Positions 9,014 to 18,879 of a DNA stretch of 64,000 nt are shown here, in pieces (positions within the stretch are counted from its first letter, which is position 1; each line of letters opens with the position of its first letter). Both the position numbers and the translations under genes were made by a program. Source of the stretch: Chryseobacterium sp. MFBS3-17 (lineage in GTDB: Bacteria > Bacteroidota > Bacteroidia > Flavobacteriales > Weeksellaceae). The stretch lies in assembly GCF_020687745.1 (NCBI RefSeq), contig NZ_JAJEWK010000005.1, positions 1 to 64,000 on the forward strand, written 5' to 3'. The notes under the pieces are model-generated. The model ran no database searches, was not told the DNA's origin, and saw only the letters and a list, made by a program, of their open reading frames with translations.

Positions 9014-11233
9014 TTGAAAAGAACGATATTTCTCGCCGCAGGCATCCTGCCTACCTTATTTTTGTCTCAGCAAAAAGACACGCTGAAAACGCAGTCCATA
9101 CAGGAGGTTGTTTTTCAGAAAAGAGGAACCCCACAGGACCTTACGGCAGTCACCATCAATGCCCGGGAGGCGTCCCAGATTCCGTCTATGGCGGGTGGGA
9201 TAGAAGGACTCATTAAAACGCTGCCCTCCGTCAATTCCAATACCGAGCTCAGTTCTCAGTACATGGTGCGGGGTGGGAATTATGATGAAAACCTTATATA
9301 CATTAATGACATAGAAATATACCGGCCTTTCCTCATCCGCAATTCCATGCAGGAGGGCATGAGCATCATTAATCCGGATATGGTTTCTGCGGTTAACTTT
9401 TCGGCAGGGGGTTTTGAAGCGAAATACGGCGATAAAATGTCGTCTGCACTCAATATTTACTACCGCGAGCCGAAGAAATTTGAGCTCGGGGGCGAGGCCA
9501 GTCTGATAGGAGGGAGGCTTTCTACCGGATTTGCCACCAAAAATCAAAAACTGACGGCACTGGTATCCGGCCGCTACCGGAATACCAATCTCATTCTGAA
9601 CACTCTGAATGAAGATACGGATTTTAACCCCGTTTACATGGATCTGCAATCCTATCTGAACTATCATGTGAATGATAAATGGTCCTTGTCTTTCCTGGGA
9701 TATTACTCCAAAAACGACTATGAAATGATTCCCAAAGCCAAGCAGGTGGAGTTCGGAACGGTGAATCAGCCCATTAAGGTCAATGTGTTTTATGGCGGCC
9801 GGGAAGATGACCGCTATAAAAATATGATGGGAACCTTTTCTGTGAATTATAAACCGGCAGAAAAATGGCAGGTCACGCTAGATGCATTCGGATACCAGAA
9901 CCGCGAAAGAGAGTATTATACCATTGCTTCGGCGTATGTGCTGGAGGCTTTTGACCCCGTTACCGGAGATCCCGTGACGTCCTATGATGTGGGCGGACAG
10001 ATAGACCATGCCCGGAATGACCTTTCGGTAAAAACCTATGGTGCACAGCTGCGCACCAAATTTATGCCCAATGTCAATTCCAATATCGAACTGGGACTGA
10101 AACTGGAAAAAGAAAAACTTCGGGATCTGACCAATGAATGGCGACTGGTAGATTCCCTGGGGTATAGTGTTCCCCGGGATGAAACCTTGCCCGGTGTACT
10201 GGATCCGAGTTCCATGGAACTCTATTACCACATGGCCGGCAACAACGATATAGAACCGGTAAGAAGCTCTGCCTATGCACAGTATTCCAATAAATTTTAC
10301 TGGGGCCGCAGCCGGGCGTTTGTCAATGCGGGAGTAAGGGTAGCGCACTGGAGTTTCAATAAGGAAACCATCTTTTCGCCGAGGGCACAATTTGCCATCA
10401 AGCCGGACTGGAATGCAGATATGCTTTTCAGACTTGCTGCCGGCATCTATTATCAGCAGCCTTTTTACAAAGAAATCAAAGACCTGGACGGCAGTTTTAA
10501 CCCCGATATTCAGTCTCAGCGCTCCATGCAGCTGATTCTAGCCAATGATTACGAATTTTTCATGTATGACCGGCCGTTTAAACTCACCACCGAGTTGTAT
10601 TATAAGAAAATGGATCATCTGATTCCGTATTTTATGGACAATGTGCGGGTGCGCTATGCCGGAAACAATGATGCAAAAGGCTATGCGTATGGTATAGACG
10701 CCAGGTTGTTCGGTGAATTCGTGCCCGGTATCGATTCCTGGTTATCGGCCAGTTATGCCAGAACCTATGAGAACATTAACGAAAAAGGCTACATCCCGAG
10801 AGCGACAGATCAGCGGTTCCGGTTTGCGGTGTTCTATCAGGATTATATGCCCAAATTCCCGAAAATGCGGGTGAATCTCACCGGAGTTTTCGCCATGGGA
10901 CTGCCTACCGGTGCGCCAGTTATGTTTGATGCCGCCGGACAGCCAAGTCTGGAAACCCGGTACGAATATCAGAAAACATTGCCATCTTATAAGCGGGTAG
11001 ACATTGGTTTATCCTATGTTTTTATAGATCCGAAGGAAAAAAACAAAAACTGGGGCTTCTGGGGACAGTTCAGTGAGCTTACACTGGGACTACAGGTGTT
11101 TAATGCGTTCAATATTTACAATACGGTGGCCAACCAATGGGTTACGGATGTGAGCAATAATTACATTTATCCCGTTCCGGTAAATCTTACCGGCCGTTTC
11201 TTCAACGCCAAACTGGAATTTAAGTTCAAATAA
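9014..11233 (+). CDS. TonB-dependent outer membrane receptor
   Basis: A 739-residue outer membrane protein. The start is TTG at 9014, giving a good signal peptide (MKRTIFLAAGILPTLFLSQQ). A TonB-box-like stretch QEVVFQKRG (residues about 30-38) is followed by the plug domain (TLPSVNSNTELSSQYMVRGG; NYDENLIYINDIEI) and then a long beta-barrel rich in alternating aromatic strands, ending in Phe-Lys (KLEFKFK). There is no N-terminal carboxypeptidase-like extension, so it is not SusC type. The substrate is unknown. It is 44 bp after kdsA and is closed by a strong terminator. Confidence 0.88.
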   Translation: MKRTIFLAAGILPTLFLSQQKDTLKTQSIQEVVFQKRGTPQDLTAVTINAREASQIPSMAGGIEGLIKTLPSVNSNTELSSQYMVRGGNYDENLIYINDIEIYRPFLIRNSMQEGMSIINPDMVSAVNFSAGGFEAKYGDKMSSALNIYYREPKKFELGGEASLIGGRLSTGFATKNQKLTALVSGRYRNTNLILNTLNEDTDFNPVYMDLQSYLNYHVNDKWSLSFLGYYSKNDYEMIPKAKQVEFGTVNQPIKVNVFYGGREDDRYKNMMGTFSVNYKPAEKWQVTLDAFGYQNREREYYTIASAYVLEAFDPVTGDPVTSYDVGGQIDHARNDLSVKTYGAQLRTKFMPNVNSNIELGLKLEKEKLRDLTNEWRLVDSLGYSVPRDETLPGVLDPSSMELYYHMAGNNDIEPVRSSAYAQYSNKFYWGRSRAFVNAGVRVAHWSFNKETIFSPRAQFAIKPDWNADMLFRLAAGIYYQQPFYKEIKDLDGSFNPDIQSQRSMQLILANDYEFFMYDRPFKLTTELYYKKMDHLIPYFMDNVRVRYAGNNDAKGYAYGIDARLFGEFVPGIDSWLSASYARTYENINEKGYIPRATDQRFRFAVFYQDYMPKFPKMRVNLTGVFAMGLPTGAPVMFDAAGQPSLETRYEYQKTLPSYKRVDIGLSYVFIDPKEKNKNWGFWGQFSELTLGLQVFNAFNIYNTVANQWVTDVSNNYIYPVPVNLTGRFFNAKLEFKFK

Positions 11234-11255
11234 ATCCTGAACAAATTATAAACAG

Positions 11256-11280
11256 CCACATCTGGAGATGTGGTTTTTTT
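11256..11280 (+). terminator. Intrinsic terminator after the TonB receptor
   Basis: Seven-base arms CCACATC / GATGTGG (11256-11273) with a TGGA loop, followed by seven T. Confidence 0.9.
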
Positions 11281-11327
11281 ATTGATGGAATATGCGATTG
11301 GTGATTTTGAGGGATAAGGTGGATATA

Positions 11328-11357
11328 GGTAATAATCGTATTATTGCAATTATTACC
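11328..11357. repeat. Inverted repeat upstream of the small exported protein gene
   Basis: GGTAATAAT (11328-11336) and ATTATTACC (11349-11357) form a 9-base inverted repeat with a 12-base spacer, about 130 bp before the gene at 11487. There is no T run, so it is more likely an operator or a chance AT palindrome than a terminator. Confidence 0.4.
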
Positions 11358-11486
11358 CAATTTAACATAATATAAATTATAGGACATTTATAAAGCGGGA
11401 GATATTTCCATATCAACATGGGAATCTGAGGTGAAGTTCGGTCCATATCTGCAAATTTTATTAATTTAGACGGATAATTAAATCCT

Positions 11487-11978
11487 ATGAAGAAATCTGT
11501 TTTTGTTGCGCTTATAGCCATCCTGGTGGTTCAGTGTAAAGAGAAAAAAGAAAAATTGAAAAATGATCATGCTGCAGATTCCATGGCGGTGAATACCAGT
11601 GAATTTGACATAGAAGCCATTCCGGAAAGTTGCTATATGGCAGCGTCCGGGAAAGATTCCCTGTTTGTGAAGTATAGTGACAACCTGGGGACCATCACCG
11701 GGAAAATGCATTATAAAAATTTTGAAAAAGACAGTTCATCCGGCGATATTGTCGGCATGTTTGACGGTGATACCCTTAAAGTGGATTATACGTTTCAGGC
11801 AGAAGGTACGCAGAGTACCAGAGAAATATGGTTCCTGAAAAAAGATGACCAGCTGATTGAAGGTATTGGCGAGTATGATGAATCCGGAGAAACCTACAAA
11901 GACGGTGCCCCCGTGAAGTTTGAGGGTCAGAAACTGCAAACGGCAGACTGCAAAACGTTTGGCAAGCATCTGAAGTAA
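11487..11978 (+). CDS. Small exported protein, possible lipoprotein
   Basis: A 163-residue protein with an N-terminal hydrophobic stretch ending at Cys17 (LVVQC), then a highly charged linker KEKKEKLKND. The -1 residue is Gln rather than the usual Ala, Gly or Ser, so the lipobox is imperfect and lipidation is uncertain. The mature part is acidic and beta-rich, with two further Cys (C36 and a C-terminal DCKTF) that could form a disulphide. I do not recognise a characterised family. It stands alone between a terminator and a regulator gene. Confidence 0.65.
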   Translation: MKKSVFVALIAILVVQCKEKKEKLKNDHAADSMAVNTSEFDIEAIPESCYMAASGKDSLFVKYSDNLGTITGKMHYKNFEKDSSSGDIVGMFDGDTLKVDYTFQAEGTQSTREIWFLKKDDQLIEGIGEYDESGETYKDGAPVKFEGQKLQTADCKTFGKHLK

Positions 11979-12042
11979 TTTAACATAATCTATATCCGTC
12001 AACTCCCGCTTTGCGGGTGTAAAGCGGATTTTTGATGTTACT

Positions 12043-12786
12043 ATGAAATACAATGATATTAAAAATCACCAGAGCTTTGAAGAACTGCTGCAAACCAGAC
12101 ATTTTGTGCCGCATATTTCGGTAGACTGTCTGATTTTTGGTTTTCATAATCATAAACTGAAAGTGCTGCTGGTGAAATATCCGGAACTGAAACTTTGGTC
12201 GGTGCCGGGCGGATTTGTTTTCGAGGATGAAAATCTGGATGATGCCGCACACAGAACGCTTTATGAACGTACCGCGCTGGTAGATCTGTTCCTGGAGCAG
12301 TTTCACACTTTCGGGCGCATTAACCGCACGGATCTCAATAATCCGCACCGCATTTTGCTTCAAAACCGCAATATTTCAGTGGATGAAGACCACTGGATTC
12401 ATCAGCGCTTCATTACCGTGGGATATTATGCGCTCATTGATTACTCCCTGGCACACACCTTTCCGGATTCCCTCAATGAATCCTGCGAATGGTTCGACGT
12501 GGATGCCCTCCCCGATATGGCTTTTGACCATGCAGAAATCGTGGAAAGTGCACTCTCCTATCTTCGCAAAAATTTGGATTACAAAATTGTAGGCAGCAAC
12601 CTTCTGCCGGAAAAATTTACCATGAAGGAATTGCAAACCCTGTACGAAGCCATTTTAAATGAAAAGTTTCTCCGCAATAATTTTCAGCGTAAAATCCTGA
12701 GTTTGAATATGCTCCAGAGACTTGAAAAATATTACGACGGATCTGCCAATAAAGCCCCTTACTTATACCGGTTTTTAGAAAAGTAA
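12043..12786 (+). CDS. Nudix-domain transcriptional regulator (NrtR/AraR-like)
   Basis: A 247-residue protein. The N-terminal 150 residues are Nudix-like (LKVLLVKYPELKLWSVPGG at about 38-56), but the catalytic box is degenerate: after the Gly the expected RExxEExGU reads HRTLYERTALV, lacking the metal-binding Glu pair. The C-terminal part (from about 170, FTMKELQTLYEAIL and RKILSLNMLQRL) matches the winged-helix domain of NrtR-type regulators. Such Bacteroidota proteins bind a sugar or nucleotide ligand and control sugar or NAD genes. No catabolic partner is adjacent; threonine aldolase is convergent. The family is likely; the target is unknown. Confidence 0.8.
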   Translation: MKYNDIKNHQSFEELLQTRHFVPHISVDCLIFGFHNHKLKVLLVKYPELKLWSVPGGFVFEDENLDDAAHRTLYERTALVDLFLEQFHTFGRINRTDLNNPHRILLQNRNISVDEDHWIHQRFITVGYYALIDYSLAHTFPDSLNESCEWFDVDALPDMAFDHAEIVESALSYLRKNLDYKIVGSNLLPEKFTMKELQTLYEAILNEKFLRNNFQRKILSLNMLQRLEKYYDGSANKAPYLYRFLEK

Positions 12787-12805
12787 TGCCCTGAGCAGCC
12801 GGGAT

Positions 12806-13834
12806 TTACAGGTTTTCTATTTCGCGTATCATGGCCGATACCGCTTCCGCATCGGTAGCCCACGACGTTACGATCCGCACGGCGGCCCGGTTTCCTTCCA
12901 TTTCTTTCCAGATATAAAAATCGTAGCCGGACTGCAATTTTTGAATCTGCTGATGCGTGAGTACCGGAAAAATCTGATTGGTAAAGGTGTCTGCCAGAAA
13001 TTTTATTCCCTTATCCTGAAACGCTTTTTTCAACCGCATGGCCTGTGCATTGGCGTACCGCGCAAGATCCAGATATAGGTCGTCCCGCAAAAGCTCCGTA
13101 AACTGCACACCAAGTACCCGGCCCTTGGCCAGCAAACCACCCTTTTGCTTCATGTGAAACTGAAAATCATTCTGAAGCCGGGGATTACAGATGACCACAG
13201 CCTCCCCTATCAGCGCACCGTTTTTGGTGCCGCCCAGGTAGAAAATATCCGTAAGGCGACTGATATCTGCCAGGGTGAGGTCACTGGTTTCGGCGGTCAG
13301 TGCATTGGCCAGTCGGGCACCATCCATGAAAAGCAGCAATTGATTTTTTTTGCAGTACCGGAATAAAGCGTTCAGTTCTTTACGGTTGTAATGGGTGCCG
13401 GTCTCGGTAGCATTAGAGATATAGACCATTCTGGGTTTCACCTGATGCGGAAAATTTTGGTGAGCAGCCAGAATGCTGCTGATGTCTGAAACGCGGAGTT
13501 TGCCGTCTGTAACCGGCACGGCATGCACTTTATGACCGGTAGCTTCTATGGCGCCGGTTTCGTGATGACAGATGTGCCCGGTCTCTGCAGCTATCACGCT
13601 TTCATGCGGACGCAGCATGGCAGAGATGATGGTGAGATTGGCCAGTGTTCCGCCGGCAATCAGGTAGATTCTGGCTTTGGGATGATTTATTTTTTCGGTA
13701 AGTAAAGCGATGGCTTCCTGTGAAAAATCATCGGCTCCGTATCCGGCCTGGCAGCTGGCATTGGTCCGCAGCAACGCTTCCAGAATCTTCGGATGCGCTC
13801 CTTCTGAGTAATCGTTTTTAAAGGAATATTTCAT
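12806..13834 (-). CDS. Low-specificity L-threonine aldolase family PLP enzyme
   Basis: A 342-residue fold-type I PLP enzyme of the beta-eliminating lyase/threonine aldolase group (threonine to glycine plus acetaldehyde). Visible: the start FKNDYSEGAHP, the ring-stacking His region GHICHHETG (86-94), the cofactor Asp in MDGARLANA (D171) and the Schiff-base lysine K204 in GGTKNGALIG. Length is typical. It would feed glycine into the one-carbon pool, where gcvT (far end of this window) also acts. It is convergent with the Nudix regulator (19 bp apart) and divergent from the DtxR-family gene. Confidence 0.88.
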   Translation of the reverse strand: MKYSFKNDYSEGAHPKILEALLRTNASCQAGYGADDFSQEAIALLTEKINHPKARIYLIAGGTLANLTIISAMLRPHESVIAAETGHICHHETGAIEATGHKVHAVPVTDGKLRVSDISSILAAHQNFPHQVKPRMVYISNATETGTHYNRKELNALFRYCKKNQLLLFMDGARLANALTAETSDLTLADISRLTDIFYLGGTKNGALIGEAVVICNPRLQNDFQFHMKQKGGLLAKGRVLGVQFTELLRDDLYLDLARYANAQAMRLKKAFQDKGIKFLADTFTNQIFPVLTHQQIQKLQSGYDFYIWKEMEGNRAAVRIVTSWATDAEAVSAMIREIENL

Positions 13835-13890
13835 GGCTTAAATTTAACTATTAATCCGTATCAAAAGCATGGTGACGTTCCATAAAAAAA

Positions 13891-13920
13891 TGTTAGTTTT
13901 GTATTTAATTTAATCTAACA
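13891..13920 (+). promoter_or_regulatory. Promoter with overlapping operator-like inverted repeat
   Basis: TGTTAG (13891-13896) and CTAACA (13915-13920) form a perfect 6-base inverted repeat spaced by 18 bp, ending two bases before the TTG start of the DtxR-family gene. The -7 box TAGTTTTG (13894-13901) lies inside the left arm, so a dimer bound here would block transcription. This fits autoregulation. Confidence 0.55.
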
Positions 13921-13922
13921 TT

Positions 13923-14573
13923 TTGAGAAATACCCTCACCGAAGAAAATTACCTGAAGGCCATTTTTCACCTGAAAAATGAAGATCACACCGTCACTGTG
14001 AGCGAACTGAGCAAGTTTCTGAATGTGAAAATGCCCTCTGTGAATAACATGATGAAGAAGTTTGCCGATAAGAAGTGGGTGATGTATGAAACCTATCAGC
14101 CGCTGATTATTACAGACAAAGGAATGAAAGAAGCCTCGTTGGTGGTCCGTAAACACAGACTTACAGAGATGTTTCTGGTAGAACGCATGAATTTTGGGTG
14201 GGAAGATGTACACGAGATTGCCGAGCAGCTGGAACATGTGCACTCTACCCTCTTTTTTGATAAAATGGATGAGATTCTGAATTTCCCGAAGTTTGATCCG
14301 CATGGTGAGCCGATTCCGGACAAGGACGGCAATATTATTGCGCAGGATCTGAAAAAGCTGAGCAGTTGCCGGGTGGGCGACCGTGTGATTTTCAAAGCAG
14401 TGACTTACTCCAATCATGAATTTCTGAATTATCTGAACGACCGAAATATTACCCTGGAAACCGAAATGGAAATCCTGAAAATAGAAGATTTTGATCAGAC
14501 GCTCCATGTCAGGACAGGTTCAGGATCTGTGATGCTGAGTCCCAGTGCGGCAGATAAAATACTGGTGAAATAA
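13923..14573 (+). CDS. DtxR/MntR-family metal-dependent transcriptional repressor
   Basis: A 216-residue regulator starting at TTG 13923. The N-terminal winged helix (TVSELSKFLNVKMPSVNNMM, about 24-43) is followed by the dimer/metal domain, with ligands expected in RKHRLTEMFLVE (77-88), WEDVHEIAEQLEHV (93-106) and FDPHGEPIP (124-132). The C-terminal FeoA/SH3-like domain runs from about residue 148. This three-domain layout is that of DtxR/IdeR and of Bacteroidota MntR-like proteins sensing Fe(II) or Mn(II). No metal transporter is adjacent. The TTG start and the upstream palindrome suggest low, self-limited expression. Metal specificity cannot be read from sequence. Confidence 0.9.
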   Translation: MRNTLTEENYLKAIFHLKNEDHTVTVSELSKFLNVKMPSVNNMMKKFADKKWVMYETYQPLIITDKGMKEASLVVRKHRLTEMFLVERMNFGWEDVHEIAEQLEHVHSTLFFDKMDEILNFPKFDPHGEPIPDKDGNIIAQDLKKLSSCRVGDRVIFKAVTYSNHEFLNYLNDRNITLETEMEILKIEDFDQTLHVRTGSGSVMLSPSAADKILVK

Positions 14574-14600
14574 AAACAGTGCGGGATTTCCGCACTGTTT
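14574..14600. terminator. Bidirectional terminator between convergent genes
   Basis: Perfect 11-base arms AAACAGTGCGG / CCGCACTGTTT (14574-14584, 14590-14600) with a five-base loop, flanked by A and T runs. It ends the DtxR-family gene and may also stop minus-strand transcription. Confidence 0.85.
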
Positions 14601-14660
14601 TATAAAGAATTGTTCTGTTTAATCCTTGGTCATTTTCAGAACTTTACAAAAAATTATTGA

Positions 14661-16037
14661 TTAATTGGCTTTTGCCTTCAGCGCATCTTCCTTGGCCTTC
14701 ATTTCTTTTGCTTTTACATCGTTCTGAAGGGATTGGTACATGCCTTTCAGCAGGGTAACTGCATCAAGGTTAGCCGGATTTGCAGCATGCCATTTTTCCA
14801 ATACCGGAATTGCAGTTTTGAAACGTTCTCTTCTGCCTTCCAGTAATTTATTGGCCTGATCCATTTTGCCTGCTTTTCTCAGGGTTTGGTATTCGGCCAT
14901 AGTAGCTTCATCATCTCCCATCAGTAAATAAGACAAATTCTGGTAGGCATTGTCCATCTTCGGATCCAGTTCCAGAGCTTTTCTGAACGCATTTTCAGCT
15001 TCAGATTTTAGCGCCGGGTCTTTGCTTTGCAGTACGCCCAGATTATACCAACTGAGTGCATCATTTGGATTTTTCTTCACATAATCCCTCAGTGATTCCA
15101 CAAACTCAGAAGTTCTGCCGGCTTTGTAGTACGCATGACTCTGTAGTTCTGCCAGTCTCAGACTGTTTGGGAATTTCTTGAGACCTTTGTCTGCAATAAA
15201 CGTGATGGCCTGGTCATATTTTTCATCTTCAATAAGCAGTGCCGCATACATATCATATAAATCCTGCTCGATGTTTTTAGAGGTCTCTGTTTTAAAATCA
15301 CTGTAGTCTGCACTTTTCTTCAGAGCATCCCATGTTGCTTTATCCAGTGTTACTTCATTGCCCGTGGCTTTTTCTCTGGCGGTATAGGTGGTTTCCACAC
15401 CGGTGTATCCCATGTCTATTAACTCGCCATAGGTTTCTATTGCTTTTGCATTATTCTTAGCGTAGGTGTAGCTTAAACCTGCATTATAAAGAATTTGCAT
15501 ATTATTCTGTCCGCCGGCTTTCAGCAGATTATAAGCTTCTCTGAATTTATCTCCGGCCACGCTGTAATTTTTGGCATTGTACGCGTCTATGGCAGCATTA
15601 TTGGCTGACTGTAATAAAGGATTTACCACAGCCGCAAGCTTATCACCGGTTGTAGGGTTAAATCTTTCTTCCTTCAGTCCGGAAATGCCGGATGCATCTG
15701 CAGCCGCTTTCCCTACGTAATAAACTTTTTCTTTTCCGTTTTTCCCGGTATAGATGGCAGATTTGCCCAGGTCGCCTATTTTGGCCAGATAAGTGGCTCC
15801 CTCAATCGTTTTTCCTGATTTCAGCAGGGAAACACCTTTGGCAAAATAATACTGCTCCAGAACGGAGGGTTCCAGAAGATAGGTTTTTCCACCGATTGCA
15901 TTTTCGGCAGCTGACAACTGGGTATTGGCAGTAGCAATATCTCCGGATTCTGCTGCTTTAAAAGCGGCACTCACTTCTTTTTTCTGAGCCAGCAAAAATG
16001 CAGGTACAAGCGCTAAGCTTAAAAATATTCTTTTCAT
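14661..16037 (-). CDS. Exported tetratricopeptide-repeat protein
   Basis: A 458-residue protein with a signal peptide (MKRIFLSLALVPAFLLAQK). The rest is alpha-helical with several TPR-like units: AAFKAAESGDIATANTQLS near the N-terminus, a central pair around residues 160-215, and clear repeats at about 310-375 (ALSWYNLGVLQSK; AENAFRKALELDPKMDNAYQNL). It is likely a periplasmic scaffold protein. It starts 31 bp after the gyrA stop on the same strand, so it is probably cotranscribed with gyrase. Function is unknown. Confidence 0.8.
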   Translation of the reverse strand: MKRIFLSLALVPAFLLAQKKEVSAAFKAAESGDIATANTQLSAAENAIGGKTYLLEPSVLEQYYFAKGVSLLKSGKTIEGATYLAKIGDLGKSAIYTGKNGKEKVYYVGKAAADASGISGLKEERFNPTTGDKLAAVVNPLLQSANNAAIDAYNAKNYSVAGDKFREAYNLLKAGGQNNMQILYNAGLSYTYAKNNAKAIETYGELIDMGYTGVETTYTAREKATGNEVTLDKATWDALKKSADYSDFKTETSKNIEQDLYDMYAALLIEDEKYDQAITFIADKGLKKFPNSLRLAELQSHAYYKAGRTSEFVESLRDYVKKNPNDALSWYNLGVLQSKDPALKSEAENAFRKALELDPKMDNAYQNLSYLLMGDDEATMAEYQTLRKAGKMDQANKLLEGRRERFKTAIPVLEKWHAANPANLDAVTLLKGMYQSLQNDVKAKEMKAKEDALKAKAN

Positions 16038-16068
16038 TGCTGATAATATTTGAAATCGTTTTTATCTG

Positions 16069-18729
16069 TTATTCGTCTGTTTCTTCTTCATCCTGAGCGT
16101 CTTCTATGGCTTTTTGCTCCTTCTGCTCATCTTCTTCAATTTTTTTCAGGTATTTTTCATCACCCATATTGCTGATGGCATTATCGCCGGTCTGCGGGGC
16201 ATTGCTGAATTCTACCTGATCACTGAGCACTGCTCCGGGTAGTTCTTCATCAGTATGCTCATCTTCATCTTCAACTTCTTTGTCCATCTCTACCTTGGCA
16301 ATGGCTGCAATTTCATCATTACCTTTCAGGTTAATGAGTTTAACTCCCTGGGTATTTCTGCCCATCACCCGTAATTCATCCACACCCATTCTGATGGCTA
16401 CACCGGATTTGTTGATGATCATTAATCCGTCACCGTCCTGTACGTTCTGAATGGCAATCAGATTTCCGGTTTTTTCTGTAATGTTCAGGGTAATGACGCC
16501 TTTTCCGCCCCGGTTTGTAATTCTGTAATCTTCTACGGCAGATCGTTTGCCATATCCTTTTTCAGAGACCACGAGTACGCTTTCACTGGCCACATCATTT
16601 ACAATGATCATACCAATAACCTCATCATTGTCTTCTAAAGAGATTCCCCGTACTCCAATAGAGCCTCTGCCTACGGCTCTGGCTTTTTCTTCCGGGAACC
16701 GGATACACTTACCATTGCGGGTAGCAATCATAATTTCAGAACTGCCATCGGTTAGTCTGGCACCCAGCAACTGGTCATTATCGCGTATTTCAATGGCATT
16801 GATTCCGTTGGTTCTCGGTCTGGAATAGGCCTCCAGTGAGGTTTTCTTTACCGTTCCGTTCTTGGTAATCATCACCACATTCATCTGGTTCACATATTCT
16901 TCATCCTTCAAGTCGTTGGTCCGGATATAGGCTTTTACTTTATCATCAGCCTCAATATTAATCAGGTTCTGAATGGCTCTGCCCTTCGCAGTTCTGGATC
17001 CCTCCGGAATCTCGAATACCCGCAGCCAGTAACACTTGCCTTTTTCTGTAAAGAACAGCATGTACTGGTGATTGGTGGCCGAAACAATATATTCCAGGAA
17101 ATCTTCGTCACGGGTGGTGGCAGCTTTGTTGCCTACTCCGCCGCGGCTCTGGATTCTGTATTCGGACAGAGAGGTTCTCTTAATGTACCCGGCATGGGAA
17201 ATGGTCACTACTACGGTTTCATTAGGGATAAAATCTTCAATGGACATATCTCCGCCGGCATAATCAATATCAGTGCGGCGCTCATCACCATACTTTTCTT
17301 TTACTTCCAGCATTTCCTGTTTAATGATTTCAAATCTTCTGCTTTCATTAGCCAGAATATCCTCTAAATCCTTAATTAAGCTCATGATTTCGTCATACTC
17401 TGCACGGATTTTGTCCAGTTCCATACCGGTAAGACGGGCAAGTCTGAGATCCAGAATGGCCTGTGCCTGTATGTCTGATAAATCAAATTCCTGAATGAGA
17501 CCTTCCTTGGCGTCTGCCGGACTGGCACTGTTCCGGATGATGGCAATGGCTTTGTCCAGAGAGTCCTGGGTTGCAATCACCCTCATGAATCCTTCCAGAA
17601 TATGGGCTCTTTCCTGGGCTTTTTTCAGTTCATGCTGTGTTCTCCGTACAATGACTTCATGACGGTGATCCACAAAATGATGAATGATGTCTTTTAAATT
17701 CAACTGCTCAGGTCTTCCCTGTACCAGTGCAATATTATTGACACTGAAAGAGGTTTGCAAAGCCGTATATTTGTAGAGTAAGTTCAGGACTACATTCGGG
17801 ATGGCGTCGTTTTTCAGTTCGTACACAATGCGCATACCGCGTCTGTCTGACTCATCACGAATTTCATAGATTCCTGGTATTTTTTCTTCTTTCACCAGTT
17901 CAGAGGTACGGATAATCATCTCGGCTTTGTTTACCTGATAAGGAATCTCTGTTACGATGATTGCATTTCTGTTATGTACCTCTTCGAAGTTTACTTTGGC
18001 ACGAAGTACTATTCTGCCGCGGCCGGTATGGAATGCATCGCGTACGCCATCATATCCGTAAATGATTCCACCGGTAGGAAAATCCGGAGCGATGACGTGC
18101 TTCATGAGTTCATCTATGGTGATCTCACGGTTATCAATGTACGCACAGATGCCGTCTACCACCTCCGAGAGGTTGTGCGGTGCCATGTTCGTAGCCATAC
18201 CTACGGCAATACCGGAGGCACCGTTTACCAGCAGGTTGGGGATTCTGGTAGGGAGCACAGAAGGCTCCGTGAGGCTGTCGTCAAAGTTGTTCTGAAAATC
18301 TACGGTGTCCTTGTCCAGATCAGCCAGGATTTCATCAGAGATTTTTTTAAGTCGTGCTTCGGTATAACGCATAGCTGCCGGCGGATCCCCGTCCATAGAA
18401 CCAAAGTTACCCTGTCCGTCTACCTGCGGGTAGCGCAAACTCCAGGGCTGGGCCATTCTCACCATCGCATCATACACGGAGCTGTCACCGTGTGGGTGGT
18501 ATTTACCCAGAACGTCCCCTACAATTCTGGCAGATTTCAAATGTTTTCTGTTTGAAAATACGTTTAATCCGTACATTCCGTAGAGTACTCTTCTGTGAAC
18601 CGGTTTTAAACCGTCTCTCACGTCCGGAAGTGCTCTGGAAACAATTACCGACATGGAATAATCAATGTATGAAGATTTCATTTCATCCACGATGTTAATC
18701 GGTAAGACTCTTTCTCCTTCTGTATTCAT
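16069..18729 (-). CDS. gyrA: DNA gyrase subunit A
   Basis: The cleavage-religation subunit of DNA gyrase (introduces negative supercoils). I place the start at the ATG at 18729; nine more open codons reach 18756, but from 18729 the numbering equals E. coli: catalytic Tyr122 in AAMRYTEAR, Ser83 and Asp87 in HGDSSVYD. Both quinolone-target residues are the sensitive type. The C-terminal six-bladed pinwheel carries a GyrA-box-like QSRGGVG and further RGGKG and GRGSIGVRG turns, and ends in a long acidic tail (about 70 residues of Glu/Asp/Lys). gyrB is not in the window. Confidence 0.96.
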   Translation of the reverse strand: MNTEGERVLPINIVDEMKSSYIDYSMSVIVSRALPDVRDGLKPVHRRVLYGMYGLNVFSNRKHLKSARIVGDVLGKYHPHGDSSVYDAMVRMAQPWSLRYPQVDGQGNFGSMDGDPPAAMRYTEARLKKISDEILADLDKDTVDFQNNFDDSLTEPSVLPTRIPNLLVNGASGIAVGMATNMAPHNLSEVVDGICAYIDNREITIDELMKHVIAPDFPTGGIIYGYDGVRDAFHTGRGRIVLRAKVNFEEVHNRNAIIVTEIPYQVNKAEMIIRTSELVKEEKIPGIYEIRDESDRRGMRIVYELKNDAIPNVVLNLLYKYTALQTSFSVNNIALVQGRPEQLNLKDIIHHFVDHRHEVIVRRTQHELKKAQERAHILEGFMRVIATQDSLDKAIAIIRNSASPADAKEGLIQEFDLSDIQAQAILDLRLARLTGMELDKIRAEYDEIMSLIKDLEDILANESRRFEIIKQEMLEVKEKYGDERRTDIDYAGGDMSIEDFIPNETVVVTISHAGYIKRTSLSEYRIQSRGGVGNKAATTRDEDFLEYIVSATNHQYMLFFTEKGKCYWLRVFEIPEGSRTAKGRAIQNLINIEADDKVKAYIRTNDLKDEEYVNQMNVVMITKNGTVKKTSLEAYSRPRTNGINAIEIRDNDQLLGARLTDGSSEIMIATRNGKCIRFPEEKARAVGRGSIGVRGISLEDNDEVIGMIIVNDVASESVLVVSEKGYGKRSAVEDYRITNRGGKGVITLNITEKTGNLIAIQNVQDGDGLMIINKSGVAIRMGVDELRVMGRNTQGVKLINLKGNDEIAAIAKVEMDKEVEDEDEHTDEELPGAVLSDQVEFSNAPQTGDNAISNMGDEKYLKKIEEDEQKEQKAIEDAQDEEETDE

Positions 18730-18846
18730 AAATAGCTTTATTAAAATGATTTTCAAGCAGTTAAAGCTGCCTGTAAATTTTTATTGTATTTCTGTTTGTA
18801 ATAACGTGCTAATTTACGGAAAATATACCGATTTTTGTGTCTGAAT

Positions 18847-18855
18847 TTATCCACA
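18847..18855 (+). promoter_or_regulatory. Single consensus DnaA box
   Basis: TTATCCACA is a perfect DnaA box in the gyrA/DUF4286 intergenic region. No cluster is seen around it, so it is a possible regulatory site, not an origin; one 9-mer may also be chance. Confidence 0.35.
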
Positions 18856-18879
18856 AACATCATAAAAAGAGTTAAAAAA

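Noticed and set aside
18457-18501. Possible quinolone-resistance change in gyrA
   Set aside because: Ser83 and Asp87 equivalents are both the sensitive wild-type residues.
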